Positions 16,205 to 24,834 of a DNA stretch of 40,442 nucleotides are shown one piece after another. The position numbers were made by a program, and so were the translations under genes. This stretch comes from an uncultured Acidobacteriota bacterium. GTDB lineage: Bacteria; Acidobacteriota; Terriglobia; Bryobacterales; Bryobacteraceae. The notes below the pieces were generated by a model, which had not been told where the DNA came from, ran no database searches, and saw only the letters and a list, made by a program, of their open reading frames with translations. The number at the start of each line of letters is the position of its first letter. The stretch's first letter is position 1. Where the stretch lies: positions 1-40,442 of the forward strand of contig CADECY010000066.1 in NCBI GenBank assembly GCA_902825945.1. Direction: 5' to 3'.

Positions 16205-17209
16205 ATGCTGAGCCGTCGTGCGTTCCTTTCCGGTTTCGCCGCTTCGTTGGCGCCGGCCAGCGACACCGATCCGTCGTTCAAGAGCGCTGTCGAGGTGGTG
16301 AACGTAATCGCCACCGTGCGCGACCGCGACGGAAAGATCGTGCGCGACCTCACCCAGGACGATTTCGTGCTGCAACAGGATGGGCGCGTTCAGCCGATTC
16401 AATACTTCAGCCGCGACAGCGACCTCGGATTGACGATTGGCCTGCTGGTCGACACCAGCCTCAGTCAACGGCGGATTCTCGGGGATGAGCAGCGCGCAAG
16501 CTTCCAGTTCCTCGACAAGGTGTTGCGCGAGGAAAAGGATCAGGCCTTCGTCTTCCGGTTCGACTTCGATGTCGAGATGCTACAGGACGTCACGTCTTCA
16601 CGGCAAAAGTTGAAGGATTCGCTCGCCGTGCTCGAGTTGCCCCGGGAGTCGCGGGTCCGCCGGCGGAACAGCGGACGCCTGCCCGGCGGCACCACTCTCT
16701 TCGACGCGGTGCTACTCGGTTCGGACGAAGTGATGCGGAAGCAGACCGGCCGCAAGGCCCTGCTGGTGCTTTCCGACGGCGTTGACACGGGGAGCAAGGT
16801 AAAGATCGCGGATGCGGTCGAGATGGCGCAGCGCGCCGATACGATGGTCTACGGCATTCTCCACGAGGATCGCGAACTCTACCGCCAGTCGCCGATGATC
16901 GCGTTTCCGGGCGGTGGCGGGCGCCGAGGCCGTCCCGCGCGCGTCGTGACTTTGCCGAACGGGCGTAAGGTGCTGAAGCGGCTGTCTGAGGAGACCGGAG
17001 GCGGCTATTTCGAGGTGTCGAAGAAGGTGTCGATCGCCGATGTCCTTTCGACGATCGAAGAGGAACTGCGCCACCAGTACAGCCTAGGGTTCAAGCCTGT
17101 CACCGGTGGCGCGCCGGGCTTCCGGAAACTCTCGCTGACGGTGAAGCGAAAGGGACTGACGGTGTCGGCGCGCGATGGCTACTGGGTGGGTCCGAAATCA
17201 GCCGAGTGA
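16205..17209 (+). CDS. VWFA-related protein of the acidobacterial type
   Basis: A 334-residue exported protein starting with a twin-arginine-like signal (SRRAFLSG). After about 25 residues comes a short beta domain with the pattern V-x-V-x-x-T-V-R-D-R-D-G-K-I-V-x-D-L-T-x-D-D-F. This leads into a von Willebrand A domain with an intact MIDAS motif D83-T-S85-L-S87, a Thr in LPGGTTLFDA, and VLSDGVDTG. This is the architecture of the Acidobacteria-enriched VWFA-related family (TIGR03436 as I recall it). It probably binds a protein partner through a metal ion on the periplasmic side. A GTG one codon earlier is an alternative start. Its 3' end overlaps the convergent TPR gene by 12 bases. Confidence 0.88.
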   Translation: MLSRRAFLSGFAASLAPASDTDPSFKSAVEVVNVIATVRDRDGKIVRDLTQDDFVLQQDGRVQPIQYFSRDSDLGLTIGLLVDTSLSQRRILGDEQRASFQFLDKVLREEKDQAFVFRFDFDVEMLQDVTSSRQKLKDSLAVLELPRESRVRRRNSGRLPGGTTLFDAVLLGSDEVMRKQTGRKALLVLSDGVDTGSKVKIADAVEMAQRADTMVYGILHEDRELYRQSPMIAFPGGGGRRGRPARVVTLPNGRKVLKRLSEETGGGYFEVSKKVSIADVLSTIEEELRHQYSLGFKPVTGGAPGFRKLSLTVKRKGLTVSARDGYWVGPKSAE

Positions 17210-17506
17210 GCTGAGCGCGCCCTGGAGTTCGCTCCGGGTATGGCCGTCGCCGTTGCGCGTGGTGGCGTCGATTCCACGCTCGTAAATCGCACGGGCTTCC
17301 TCGATCCGCCCGAGCTTTTCGAGCGTTTGTCCGCCGTGGAAATAGGCGGCGTTGTAGTTCGGATCGGTCGCCAGCAACTCTTCGTAGACTTTTGCCGCAC
17401 CGGCAAGGTCTCCGGAATTCGCTGTCTCCATGGCGAGCATGTAGCGCATCCGGCTGTTGCCGGGGTCCTGTTCGAGCAGGTTCTTGATCGTGTCGATTCG
17501 GCTCAT
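17198..17506 (-). CDS. Small tetratricopeptide-repeat protein
   Basis: A 102-residue protein with two to three helical TPR units between about residues 3 and 90; the A-x-x-x-Y-x-x-G-x-x-L-x-x-x-G-x-x-x-x-A pattern is clear around 52-72. It has no signal peptide and should be a cytoplasmic adaptor. Its last codons overlap the end of the VWFA gene on the other strand. TTATCC lies 11 bases before the ATG. Confidence 0.82.
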   Translation of the reverse strand: MSRIDTIKNLLEQDPGNSRMRYMLAMETANSGDLAGAAKVYEELLATDPNYNAAYFHGGQTLEKLGRIEEARAIYERGIDATTRNGDGHTRSELQGALSSLG

Positions 17507-17517
17507 CGAGATTCCAG

Positions 17518-17523
17518 GATAAC
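17518..17523 (-). promoter_or_regulatory. -10-like hexamer of the TPR gene
   Basis: Read leftward it is TTATCC, 11 bases before the ATG at 17506, inside the 52-bp divergent gap shared with the transporter gene. On the rightward side TACCAT/TATACG at 17545-17555 could serve the transporter in the same way. Confidence 0.3.
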
Positions 17524-17558
17524 AGTGGAGGCAGGGAAGTCCGCTACCATATACGGTG

Positions 17559-19517
17559 ATGATTCGCGGGCCGAAGACTTATCTTCCGGAACTCCCCACC
17601 CGAGAAAGCGCGGCTCCGCCGAGGCACGGCGTCGCCGGCTGGTTGCACCAAGGGCAAAGGCTGGATGAAGAGACGCACGACAACGCGCATTCGCACCCCT
17701 GGTACATGGTGCTGTGGCTGACCGGTGTCGACTACTTCTCCACACTCGGATATCAGCCCGGAATCGCGCTGCTCGCGGCGGGAGCGATCTCGCCCATCGC
17801 GACCGCGATCCTGGTTCTGGTGACGCTGTTCTGCGCGCTGCCGATCTACGCACAGGTGGCGCGGCGGTCGTTCGCCGGACACGGCTCGATCGCGCTGCTC
17901 GAAAATCTGCTGCCGGGCTGGGCTGGAAAGTTTCTCGTGCTCGCGTTGCTCGGCTTCGCGGCCACCGACTTCGTCATCACCATGACCCTTTCGGCGGCGG
18001 ACGCGGCCGAACATGCCATCCACAATCCGTTCCTGCATGACTACATCGGAGAGCATCAGATTGTGCTCACTCTGTTGCTGCTGAGCCTGCTCACCGCTGT
18101 CTTTCTGCGCGGATTCAAGGAAGCGATTGGCCTCGCTTCGGCGGTGGCGATCCCCTACATCCTTCTCAATGCCGTGGTTCTCGTGCGTGCGCTGCAGGAA
18201 TGCTTCGCGCATCCGGAGGCGCTCGGCACCTGGCAGAACGCGCTTTCGATGAAGGGCGACTGGACCCATGTGATGATCGCCGCCGGACTCGTCTTTCCCC
18301 AACTCGCGCTCGGCCTATCCGGTTTCGAAACCGGCGCTTCGGTGATGCCGCTGATCAAGGGTGACGCGGCCGACGAGGAATCGGGCGTGCCGCACGGAAG
18401 GATCCGGAACACCCGCAAACTGCTCGCCGCGGCCGCGCTCATCATGAGCGTCCTGCTCATCACGTCGAGCTTCGTAACAACGCTGCTGATTCCGCAAGAG
18501 GCCTACAAAGACGGCGGAAAGGCGAGCGGCCGGGCGATCGCCTACCTGGCTCACGGGTTGCTCGGGCCGGCATTTGGAACTGCCTACGACATCTTCTCGA
18601 TCCTGATTCTCTGGTTCGCGGGGGCTTCCGCCATGGCGGGCTTGCTCCATCTGATTCCTCGCTACCTGCCTCGATTCGGCATGGCGCCGACCTGGGTCGT
18701 CTTCCCCCGGCCGCTCGTGCTGATCATCTTCGTGGCCACCGTACTGGTCACCATCGCCTTCAAGGCGGATGTCCACGCCCAGAGTGGCGCGTACGCGACC
18801 GGAGTGCTCGTCCTGATGCTTTCCGCGGCCGTCGCCGCCGCGCTCGCGCTTTGGAAAGAGCGTGACCGCGCTCTCTCGATCTACTGCTGGCTCGTCGTCT
18901 GCGTGTTTGCCTACGTGCTGTTCGAAAACGTCGAGCAGCGGCCGGATGGCATCATCATCGCGAGCATCTTCATCATCATCACGCTGATCGTGAGCGGCAT
19001 CAGCCGCTATGATCGCGCGACGGAGCTGCGGGTGACGAAGGTGTCGTTCCGCGACCAGGAGTCCGCCGAGTTGTGGAGTCAGATTACCGGCAAGAAGGTG
19101 AATCTCGCTCCCGTGCGCAGTTTCGACGAGGAGACGCGCCAGAGGAAATCGGTCGAATTGCGCAAGCACTACGCGATCGATGGGCCGATCGCGTTTCTCA
19201 ATATCGAGCTGATCGACAACCGCAGCGACTTTCTTTCCGAGCTCTCGCTGCGCCTTCGCAAGGAAGGCGAGAACTATCACATCAAAGTGACGGGCGCGAT
19301 CGCCATCGCCAACACGATCGCCACCGTCAGTGAACTGATTGATCCCGTGCGCCTGTTCCTCGGGCTTTCGCGACAAAATCTGGTGTCGCAGGCGCTGCGA
19401 TATCTGCTCCTCGGGGAAGGGGAGACGGGCCTCATGGTCTACACCATCCTGGTGAAATATTGGGAATGGACTCCGGAGGACGACGTCCGTCCGCTGATCT
19501 TCCTCATGAGTGATTAA
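17559..19517 (+). CDS. APC-superfamily transporter with cytoplasmic C-terminal domain
   Basis: The 652-residue inner-membrane transporter has about 12 hydrophobic segments between residues 50 and 475. A soluble region of about 175 residues follows, from roughly 478. The first segment contains G-x-D-Y-F-S-T-L-G-Y-Q-P-G, the unwound substrate-site helix typical of amino acid/polyamine/cation (APC) carriers. The long cytosolic tail is also seen in KUP- and KimA-like potassium carriers, so either an amino acid or K+ could be the substrate. I place the start at the ATG at 17559; a GTG directly before it is in frame. It shares a 52-bp gap with the divergent TPR gene. The LysR gene follows after 51 bases and might control it. 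Confidence 0.85.
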   Translation: MIRGPKTYLPELPTRESAAPPRHGVAGWLHQGQRLDEETHDNAHSHPWYMVLWLTGVDYFSTLGYQPGIALLAAGAISPIATAILVLVTLFCALPIYAQVARRSFAGHGSIALLENLLPGWAGKFLVLALLGFAATDFVITMTLSAADAAEHAIHNPFLHDYIGEHQIVLTLLLLSLLTAVFLRGFKEAIGLASAVAIPYILLNAVVLVRALQECFAHPEALGTWQNALSMKGDWTHVMIAAGLVFPQLALGLSGFETGASVMPLIKGDAADEESGVPHGRIRNTRKLLAAAALIMSVLLITSSFVTTLLIPQEAYKDGGKASGRAIAYLAHGLLGPAFGTAYDIFSILILWFAGASAMAGLLHLIPRYLPRFGMAPTWVVFPRPLVLIIFVATVLVTIAFKADVHAQSGAYATGVLVLMLSAAVAAALALWKERDRALSIYCWLVVCVFAYVLFENVEQRPDGIIIASIFIIITLIVSGISRYDRATELRVTKVSFRDQESAELWSQITGKKVNLAPVRSFDEETRQRKSVELRKHYAIDGPIAFLNIELIDNRSDFLSELSLRLRKEGENYHIKVTGAIAIANTIATVSELIDPVRLFLGLSRQNLVSQALRYLLLGEGETGLMVYTILVKYWEWTPEDDVRPLIFLMSD

Positions 19518-19543
19518 TATCAGTTCGTTGGAAGCTCGGGCGG

Positions 19544-19573
19544 TTGTCCAATAAGGGTGGCTTATGATATGCT
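19544..19573 (+). promoter_or_regulatory. Possible promoter of the LysR-type gene
   Basis: TTGTCC (19544-19549) and TATGCT (19568-19573) are separated by 18 bases. If used, transcription would begin near the GTG at 19581, which is the start that would give a typical LysR N-terminus. If not, AAGGGTGG at 19553-19560 serves the ATG at 19569. Confidence 0.35.
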
Positions 19574-20477
19574 GCCCACTGTGACATTGGAACACCTACA
19601 GTTGTTCCGCGATCTCGCCAGTACCAAATCGGTGAGCCGCGCAGCCCAGTTGAGCGGAGTCAGCCAATCGGCGGCGAGCCAGCACTTGCAGGAGATCGAA
19701 AAGCAGTTCGACGTGACGCTCGTTGACCGCTCGAAGCGCCCGCTGGTTCTGACCGAGGCTGGCAGACTCTACGCCGATTTCTGCCGCGAGGTGGTCAGGC
19801 TGCGGCAGGAGTTCGATGTCGGGCTCGAGCGGTTGAAGGGCAAAGTGGAGGGCACGGTCCGGGTCGCCTCGATCTACTCGGTGGGCCTGTCGGAGATGAC
19901 CAAGCTCGAGCACGATTTCGCCGAGCGTTTTCCGGGCGCCGAATTGAAGGTCGACTACCTGCGTCCGGAAAAGGTCTACGAGGCGGTCGCCAACGAACAG
20001 GCCGATCTCGGGCTGGTGAGCTATCCGGTGCCCAGCAAGTTGATCCGCGCGATCTCCTGGCGCAACGAGCGCATGGTGGTGGCGATGACCCCGGCGCATC
20101 CGCTCGCAGGCCTTTCCGTGATCCGGCCCGGCGATCTCGACGGGAAAGACTATGTCGGCTTCGACGACGACCTTCCGATCAGCCGCGAGGTGGCGAAGTT
20201 CCTGCGCGACGCGGGTGTGACCGTCAACCGCGTGATGCACTTCGACAATATCCAAATGATGAAGGAAGCGGTGACGCTCGGGTCGGGCCTGAGCATTCTG
20301 CCGGAGCGGATTCTCAAGAACGATGTCGAGCAGGGCCGGCTGCGGGCGATTCCGCTCGAGGCACCCGGACTGTCGAGGCCGCTCGGAATCCTGCATCTGC
20401 GGAGGAAGAAGTTCAACCGCGCCACGCAGTCGTTCCTGAATCTTTTGATGGAGGAGCCCGCGGCCGCGCGGGCGTGA
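19569..20477 (+). CDS. LysR-type transcriptional regulator
   Basis: The 302-residue DNA-binding protein has a winged helix-turn-helix over about residues 5-63; the S-V-S-R-A-A-Q-L-S-G-V-S-Q-S-A-A-S-Q-H-L recognition segment is clear. A periplasmic-binding-protein-like effector domain covers about 88-295. The target is unknown. LysR genes often sit beside their target, here the upstream transporter, but that gene points the same way rather than divergently. The start is uncertain among GTG 19557, ATG 19569 and GTG 19581. I use 19569 because AAGGGTGG precedes it at a workable distance. Confidence 0.92.
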   Translation: MLPTVTLEHLQLFRDLASTKSVSRAAQLSGVSQSAASQHLQEIEKQFDVTLVDRSKRPLVLTEAGRLYADFCREVVRLRQEFDVGLERLKGKVEGTVRVASIYSVGLSEMTKLEHDFAERFPGAELKVDYLRPEKVYEAVANEQADLGLVSYPVPSKLIRAISWRNERMVVAMTPAHPLAGLSVIRPGDLDGKDYVGFDDDLPISREVAKFLRDAGVTVNRVMHFDNIQMMKEAVTLGSGLSILPERILKNDVEQGRLRAIPLEAPGLSRPLGILHLRRKKFNRATQSFLNLLMEEPAAARA

Positions 20478-20498
20478 TACGCTGGACTCTAGTCGCCT

Positions 20499-21065
20499 AT
20501 GGCATCTCGTAGCATCAACAAGGTCATTCTGATCGGGCATTTGGGCAAAGACGCCGAAACCCGCTTCACCACCGCCGGCGCAGCGGTGACCAATTTTACG
20601 CTCGCCACCAACCGCCGCTTCAAGGACACCCAGACCGGCGAATGGAAAGAAGAGACCGACTGGCACAACATCGTCCTGTGGCGGGCCGAGAACCTTGCCA
20701 ACTACCTGACCAAAGGGAAACAGGTCTATGTGGAGGGCCGTCTCCGCACACGGTCGTGGGACGACAAGGACGGCAATAAGCGGTACACCACCGAGGTAAT
20801 GGCCGAAGATGTGATCCTGCTGAGCGGCGCCGGACGCGATGGCGGTCCGGCTGGCGGCGACATGGGCAGCGGCGGTGGCTTCGGCGACATGGGTGGCGAC
20901 CCGGGTCCGGGTGCCGGGTTCGGTGGCGGATTCGCCCGCCAAGGCGGTGGTCCTGTGTCGATGCCACGTAGTGCGCAACGCCCGCCGGCGGGACAGTCAC
21001 GCCCTCAGCCGGCGGCTGAACCGGAGACTTTTGGTGGAGCGGGCGACGACGACGTTCCGTTCTAA
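20499..21065 (+). CDS. ssb: Single-stranded DNA-binding protein
   Basis: A 188-residue SSB that coats single-stranded DNA during replication, recombination and repair, as a homotetramer. The OB fold covers about residues 4-110 (N-K-V-I-L-I-G-H-L-G-x-D-x-E and T-D-W-H-N-I-V-L-W are diagnostic). A Gly/Pro/Gln-rich disordered linker spans about 112-180. The protein ends in the acidic tip DDDVPF, which recruits partner enzymes. The ATG lies 21 bases after the LysR stop. TACGCT (20478-20483) could be a private -10. Usual neighbours such as rpsF/rpsR are absent. Confidence 0.97.
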   Translation: MASRSINKVILIGHLGKDAETRFTTAGAAVTNFTLATNRRFKDTQTGEWKEETDWHNIVLWRAENLANYLTKGKQVYVEGRLRTRSWDDKDGNKRYTTEVMAEDVILLSGAGRDGGPAGGDMGSGGGFGDMGGDPGPGAGFGGGFARQGGGPVSMPRSAQRPPAGQSRPQPAAEPETFGGAGDDDVPF

Positions 21066-21618
21066 TTCACTCAGCCCGGCCGTCCTTGGTCACACTCACG
21101 ATGGGAGTCGTTGCCTGGGAAGGATGGAGGGAGGGAGTACTGTTCTCCTTCAGCGCCGAAGCGATCGGCTGTGATCCGGATTTCGTTCCGGCGCGGACTG
21201 AGAATAGGATAACAGGTTGGGCGCGATGTCACGGACCAGGCTTTGCCGTACCTCGTGGATCGGCAGCCAGACACGCGAGGTCCGACGGTCACCGCCGCCG
21301 TCGAGATCGATCCGGACGACGATGGGGCCGTATTACCGACGGGTGATCTCGAAGTGCCTCGGCCAGTTGCAGCTCACGGCCCATCGCGATCCGCGAACCA
21401 CATTACCCCTCTGGTGTGAGGCCCGGCGTACAGCTGGAACGGAAGCCCGCGCACTCGAACTCGACCCTGAGTGCGAGTTCACTCGAGAGCGCCAGGCGCG
21501 CTTGTCGTCTGGACAATCCGGTAGCTGATCCTGACAGTTTGTCCGATTCGCCGGGCCAGGCTGCTAAGATTGTCAACGGTTTCCAGAATGGCACGCTACG
21601 TGCTTTGATCGCATTGGA
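21066..21618. other. Gene-free 553-bp stretch
   Basis: No frame on either strand looks coding: the longer open frames are Arg/Ser-rich and match nothing I recognise. It contains overlapping inverted repeats at 21451-21480 and a TAAGAT hexamer at 21565-21570, a possible -10 for the membrane protein gene (leader of about 40 bases). It could hold a decayed gene or a small RNA, but neither can be supported from the sequence. Confidence 0.5.
21451..21480. repeat. Two interlocked inverted repeats
   Basis: GCACTC (21451-21456) is complementary to GAGTGC (21469-21474), and GAACTCG (21457-21463) to CGAGTTC (21474-21480). The pairings cross and share one base, so they are alternative rather than simultaneous hairpins. 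There is no T-run, so this is not a terminator. It could be an operator or chance in CTCGA-rich sequence. Confidence 0.35.
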
Positions 21619-23007
21619 ATGGAACTCCCGGTCAACGCCAAGCGCTTCGCGATCGCCGTGATCGTGGCCGGAGCTTTCGCTCTCGCGATGGCGCTTCGTG
21701 GCTGGGCGGGGCCCGATTGGACCCTCGCCCTCTACGTCACCCTGGCGGTCGCCTCGTCGGCGATCAAGATCCGCCTCGGCGGAGTGGCGGCCTACTTCAC
21801 GCCGAACTTCCTGTTCCTGCTGGCGGGCGTGGCCTACTTCACCTTGCCCGAAACGGTGATCGCCTGCTTCGCCGCCGGGCTCGGCATGAGCTTCCTCAAT
21901 TGCCGGAAAAAGCCGGTGCCGATTCAAGTGGCGTTCAACGCCGCGAACCTGGTACTGAGCGGCTGCGTCGCCTATTTGGCTGCGCACGGCCTGTTCGGCG
22001 GCGGCATCTCCGAGTACCGTCCGGCGTGGTTTGCGATGGTCACCACGACGTACTTCGTTACCAATACTTTCTTGGTGGCGGGAATTCTCTCGCTGACCAC
22101 CACCGAGACGTTCCGTTCGATCAATGCCCGTTACTACGTAACCTCGTTCCCCTACTACCTGGTCGGTGCGACCGCGGTCGGGCTGCTACCGCTCGGCGGC
22201 GCGGCGGCCAGCATTGAATCGTGGCTGCTTCTTCCTCCTCTCGTTTACCTGGTTTTCTTCTTCAACGGTCTCGGAACCGGTAAGGCGGCGGGCTCGATCA
22301 CCGCCGTCGAACGGACACGGACCGCTCACAACGGCAGCTCGGTCTTTGCCGCTATCATCACCGGTTTGGGCGCGATGCTCTTCGTTCTTGCGGTGATCCA
22401 TTGGGAATCCCGCGATCAGGCCCGATTCGCGGTGTTCTCTGCTGTAGGGATCGCCGCATCGTTCCCGCGGGTCTCACTACCTGGGATCCGCGGAACGATT
22501 TCCGCAGGCATCGTCATGGTGCTCGCCGCCGTGGCCGATCTCTCCCTCTCGGAGGCGATTCTGATGGCCGCGCTCGTCTCGATTCCCTCGGCGTTCGCCA
22601 AGGCGCGCAACCGCAGGATCCACCCTTTCTTCGCGATCAGCGCCATGATGATCGCCTCGGCACTTGCCGCCGTCATCTCCCGCTGGCCGCTAGCACCGCT
22701 CACACAGCGCTCACTCGCGGTGGAACTGCTGGTGGCAGCGCTTTTGCTCGGCTGCGTTCACTCGGCGCTCATCGCCACGGCGATGTCCATGTCGGAAGGC
22801 CGCGCGGCGGGCGCGATCGCCGAACGCTTCTACTTCTGGGGCCTGCCCTACTATCTCGCCGGTGCCGCCGCCGCCGGACTCATCGTGGTGACTTGGCGCT
22901 CGGCGGGATGGGCGCCCGCGCTGCTCCTGGTCCCGGTGTTGGGATTGACCGCCGTCTCCTATCAACTCCACGTCCGCAACGCGTCCACCGAACTCGCCAA
23001 GGCCTGA
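21619..23007 (+). CDS. Integral membrane protein with tandem-duplicated sensor-like module
   Basis: A 462-residue, almost entirely hydrophobic protein with roughly 12 or more membrane segments. The two halves look like copies. The segment I-N-A-R-Y-Y-V-T-S-F-P-Y-Y-L-V-G-A-T-A-V-G-L-L (about 176-198) matches I-A-E-R-F-Y-F-W-G-L-P-Y-Y-L-A-G-A-A-A-A-G-L-I (about 400-422). The S-L-S-E-A-I region (about 310) aligns with T-L-P-E-T-V-I (about 75). Similar modules occur at the N-terminus of acidobacterial diguanylate cyclases or HD-type phosphohydrolases, but here no cytoplasmic output domain follows. The function is unknown. Its 3' end overlaps the convergent pseudouridine synthase gene by 46 bases. 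Confidence 0.85.
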   Translation: MELPVNAKRFAIAVIVAGAFALAMALRGWAGPDWTLALYVTLAVASSAIKIRLGGVAAYFTPNFLFLLAGVAYFTLPETVIACFAAGLGMSFLNCRKKPVPIQVAFNAANLVLSGCVAYLAAHGLFGGGISEYRPAWFAMVTTTYFVTNTFLVAGILSLTTTETFRSINARYYVTSFPYYLVGATAVGLLPLGGAAASIESWLLLPPLVYLVFFFNGLGTGKAAGSITAVERTRTAHNGSSVFAAIITGLGAMLFVLAVIHWESRDQARFAVFSAVGIAASFPRVSLPGIRGTISAGIVMVLAAVADLSLSEAILMAALVSIPSAFAKARNRRIHPFFAISAMMIASALAAVISRWPLAPLTQRSLAVELLVAALLLGCVHSALIATAMSMSEGRAAGAIAERFYFWGLPYYLAGAAAAGLIVVTWRSAGWAPALLLVPVLGLTAVSYQLHVRNASTELAKA

Positions 23008-23729
23008 CCCGCCCAGAATCCGGCCATGTCGTCCGGCAGCGGAGCCGGCGGCGATGGGATGTCCGGGAATCGCACTTCTCCAGCGTGCAGCATTTGCCGC
23101 GGCACGCCGAGTGCTCGCCGCAGATTTTCGGTGAGGCCGCTCTTTACGAATTCGAGATAGTAGCGCTCGTCCGGACCATAGAGCTTGTCGCCCACCACCG
23201 GACATCCGAGCCACGCCGCGTGAACCCGGATCTGGTGCATCCGTCCGGTCAACGGGCGGACACGCGTCAGTGTGAATCCCGGCACCCACCCGATCGGCTC
23301 GAACTCCGTCACCGCGGGTTTGCCGTCCGCGCGCACCGCCTGGCGGCTGACCACGATCGCGCCATCGGCCGGCCCGATCGGCTCATCCACACTGATGGGC
23401 GCCGCGATCTCGCCCTTGAGAATTGCCACGTAGCTCTTGGACACGCGCCGCCGCTCGATCGCCTTCTGCAGTCGCGAAGCCATGGCGTGACACTTGGCGA
23501 ACACCACCACGCCGCTCGTCTCGCGATCGAGGCGCGACGGCATGTGCAATCGCTCGAGGCCGGCAAACTCACGCGCAGCGCCGATCAGGCTCGACCACGG
23601 TCCGCGCTTGGAGGGATGACAGACGAGTCCGCCCGGTTTGTTCACGATCAGTAGTTCGGCGTCCTGATACAGGATCCACGACTCGATCTCCGCTGGCGTG
23701 ACGAGGAATCCCCAATCGGTCAGCGGCAC
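22962..23729 (-). CDS. RluA-family pseudouridine synthase
   Basis: A 255-residue enzyme that isomerises uridine to pseudouridine in rRNA or tRNA. The catalytic motif is S-R-L-D-R-E-T-S-G with Asp68. It is followed by the family segment G-R-M-H-Q-I-R-V-H and G-D-K-L-Y-G. There is no S4 RNA-binding domain at the N-terminus, so it is a short single-domain member and the target site cannot be assigned. The GTG at 23729, four bases after the upstream stop, is the only sensible start: longer frames run into the preceding gene. It is the last gene of a five-gene leftward operon. Its C-terminus overlaps the membrane protein gene on the other strand. Confidence 0.88.
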   Translation of the reverse strand: MPLTDWGFLVTPAEIESWILYQDAELLIVNKPGGLVCHPSKRGPWSSLIGAAREFAGLERLHMPSRLDRETSGVVVFAKCHAMASRLQKAIERRRVSKSYVAILKGEIAAPISVDEPIGPADGAIVVSRQAVRADGKPAVTEFEPIGWVPGFTLTRVRPLTGRMHQIRVHAAWLGCPVVGDKLYGPDERYYLEFVKSGLTENLRRALGVPRQMLHAGEVRFPDIPSPPAPLPDDMAGFWAGQALASSVDALRTWS

Positions 23730-23733
23730 GTTG

Positions 23734-24834
23734 CTATCGAATCCGGGCGGGCGCGAGCGTTTCGAGATCGACGATCGACACGGTCTGATAGCGGTTCGCG
23801 TTGTTGAACAGAACGTAGCGGCCGGTGCGGTCGAAGCTCGCATGCGCGTGGACCGAGCGATCGGCCGCGCGTGTTCCCGTTGTCACCAGCCGCGTGTTGC
23901 CCGTTGCCGTTTCGATCGTCCAGATGCGCCCCGAGAAGTCATCGGCCACGAGGAACTTTCCGTCCGGTCGCGCCGCCGCGTGCCAGTAGTTTCCGTGGAC
24001 GAGCATACGCGACTCGCCCTCGCGATTCACCGCGACGATGCCCACCTTGTCCATGATCATTGTCATCTCGCCCGTTTCGTGTACCCACGCTTCGTGCGTC
24101 ATCCACTCCTTCAACTGAGTGAACCAGGTCTTCGGATCGGCGCGATAGTACAAAGGCCGGTTCGCCGAACCGTCTTCGTTGACGATCCATGAACGCTGCG
24201 GCGCGTAGCCGCCTGTTTCCCAAACGTAGAAGATTCGCGGATCCACCGGACTGTGCTGCGTGTGGCCGATGCGAAAGCCCTGCGTCACCACCGTCCGGTA
24301 GCGCCCGGTTTCGAGGTCCATCATGCCGATCTCCCAATTCGACGCGTCGCGCTGTTTGGTAACCGTCAACCACTTGCCATCGTGACTCAGTGATGGCTGC
24401 TGATAGCCGCCCGTGCGCGGTTCGGGAATCGTGCCCACCTTGCGTTTGGCCAAGCTGATGATGTCGATCTCGAAAACTTCGGGTCCGCGAAGGTAGAGTA
24501 GACGCCGCGGCTCCTTCGGATGCGGAAGGCACGACGCGGCGCCAACGCCAGATTCATCCGTTATCTGGATCAACCGGCCGGTCGCTAATTCCGAGCGGAA
24601 GATGTGCCAAGTACCGCCACGCTCGGCGGCGAGGATCACGTTCGAATTGTCCGCCGTGAAGTTCGAGACGTGATAGTAGAGGTTCTGGGCCTTGCCACGA
24701 TCCTGGGCCGTCAGATTCGCGACCGTGGCGCCGGTCACCGGATCCTGGTAGGTGGTGCGTTCCACACCCCAGTCCTTCCCCGCCTGCGCCGCGAGCAGGA
24801 GCGGGAGGGTGAGCGCCAATTGAACAGGCTTCAT
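23734..24834 (-). CDS. Exported beta-propeller protein resembling oligogalacturonate lyase (PL22)
   Basis: A 366-residue protein with signal peptide (about 1-17) and a WD/YVTN-like seven-bladed propeller pattern. Motifs match the PL22 oligogalacturonide lyase family: G-H191-T-Q193-H194-S-P-V-D-P, W-I-V-N-E-D-G, a T-H247-E-A-W segment and H-A-H-A-S-F-D-R-T-G-R-Y-V-L-F near 327-343. These histidines and the Gln would form the metal site. If active, it would beta-eliminate short pectin fragments. The N-terminal signal would put it in the periplasm, whereas classical members are cytoplasmic. Its ATG overlaps the lnt stop in ATGA, so translation is coupled. A non-catalytic propeller is the alternative. 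Confidence 0.72.
   Translation of the reverse strand: MKPVQLALTLPLLLAAQAGKDWGVERTTYQDPVTGATVANLTAQDRGKAQNLYYHVSNFTADNSNVILAAERGGTWHIFRSELATGRLIQITDESGVGAASCLPHPKEPRRLLYLRGPEVFEIDIISLAKRKVGTIPEPRTGGYQQPSLSHDGKWLTVTKQRDASNWEIGMMDLETGRYRTVVTQGFRIGHTQHSPVDPRIFYVWETGGYAPQRSWIVNEDGSANRPLYYRADPKTWFTQLKEWMTHEAWVHETGEMTMIMDKVGIVAVNREGESRMLVHGNYWHAAARPDGKFLVADDFSGRIWTIETATGNTRLVTTGTRAADRSVHAHASFDRTGRYVLFNNANRYQTVSIVDLETLAPARIR

Noticed and set aside
18315..20978. Leftward frames of 426 and 460 codons opposite the transporter, LysR gene and ssb
   Set aside because: They span several real genes on the opposite strand and have no recognisable domain or start signal.
21066..21618. Decayed gene (for example a PilZ-like remnant) on the leftward strand
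   Set aside because: A short Arg-rich stretch is suggestive but frames break repeatedly and no motif can be followed.
22401..23654. Rightward 417-codon frame running from the membrane protein gene into the pseudouridine synthase gene
   Set aside because: It crosses two well-supported genes in other frames and is Arg-rich without domain structure.
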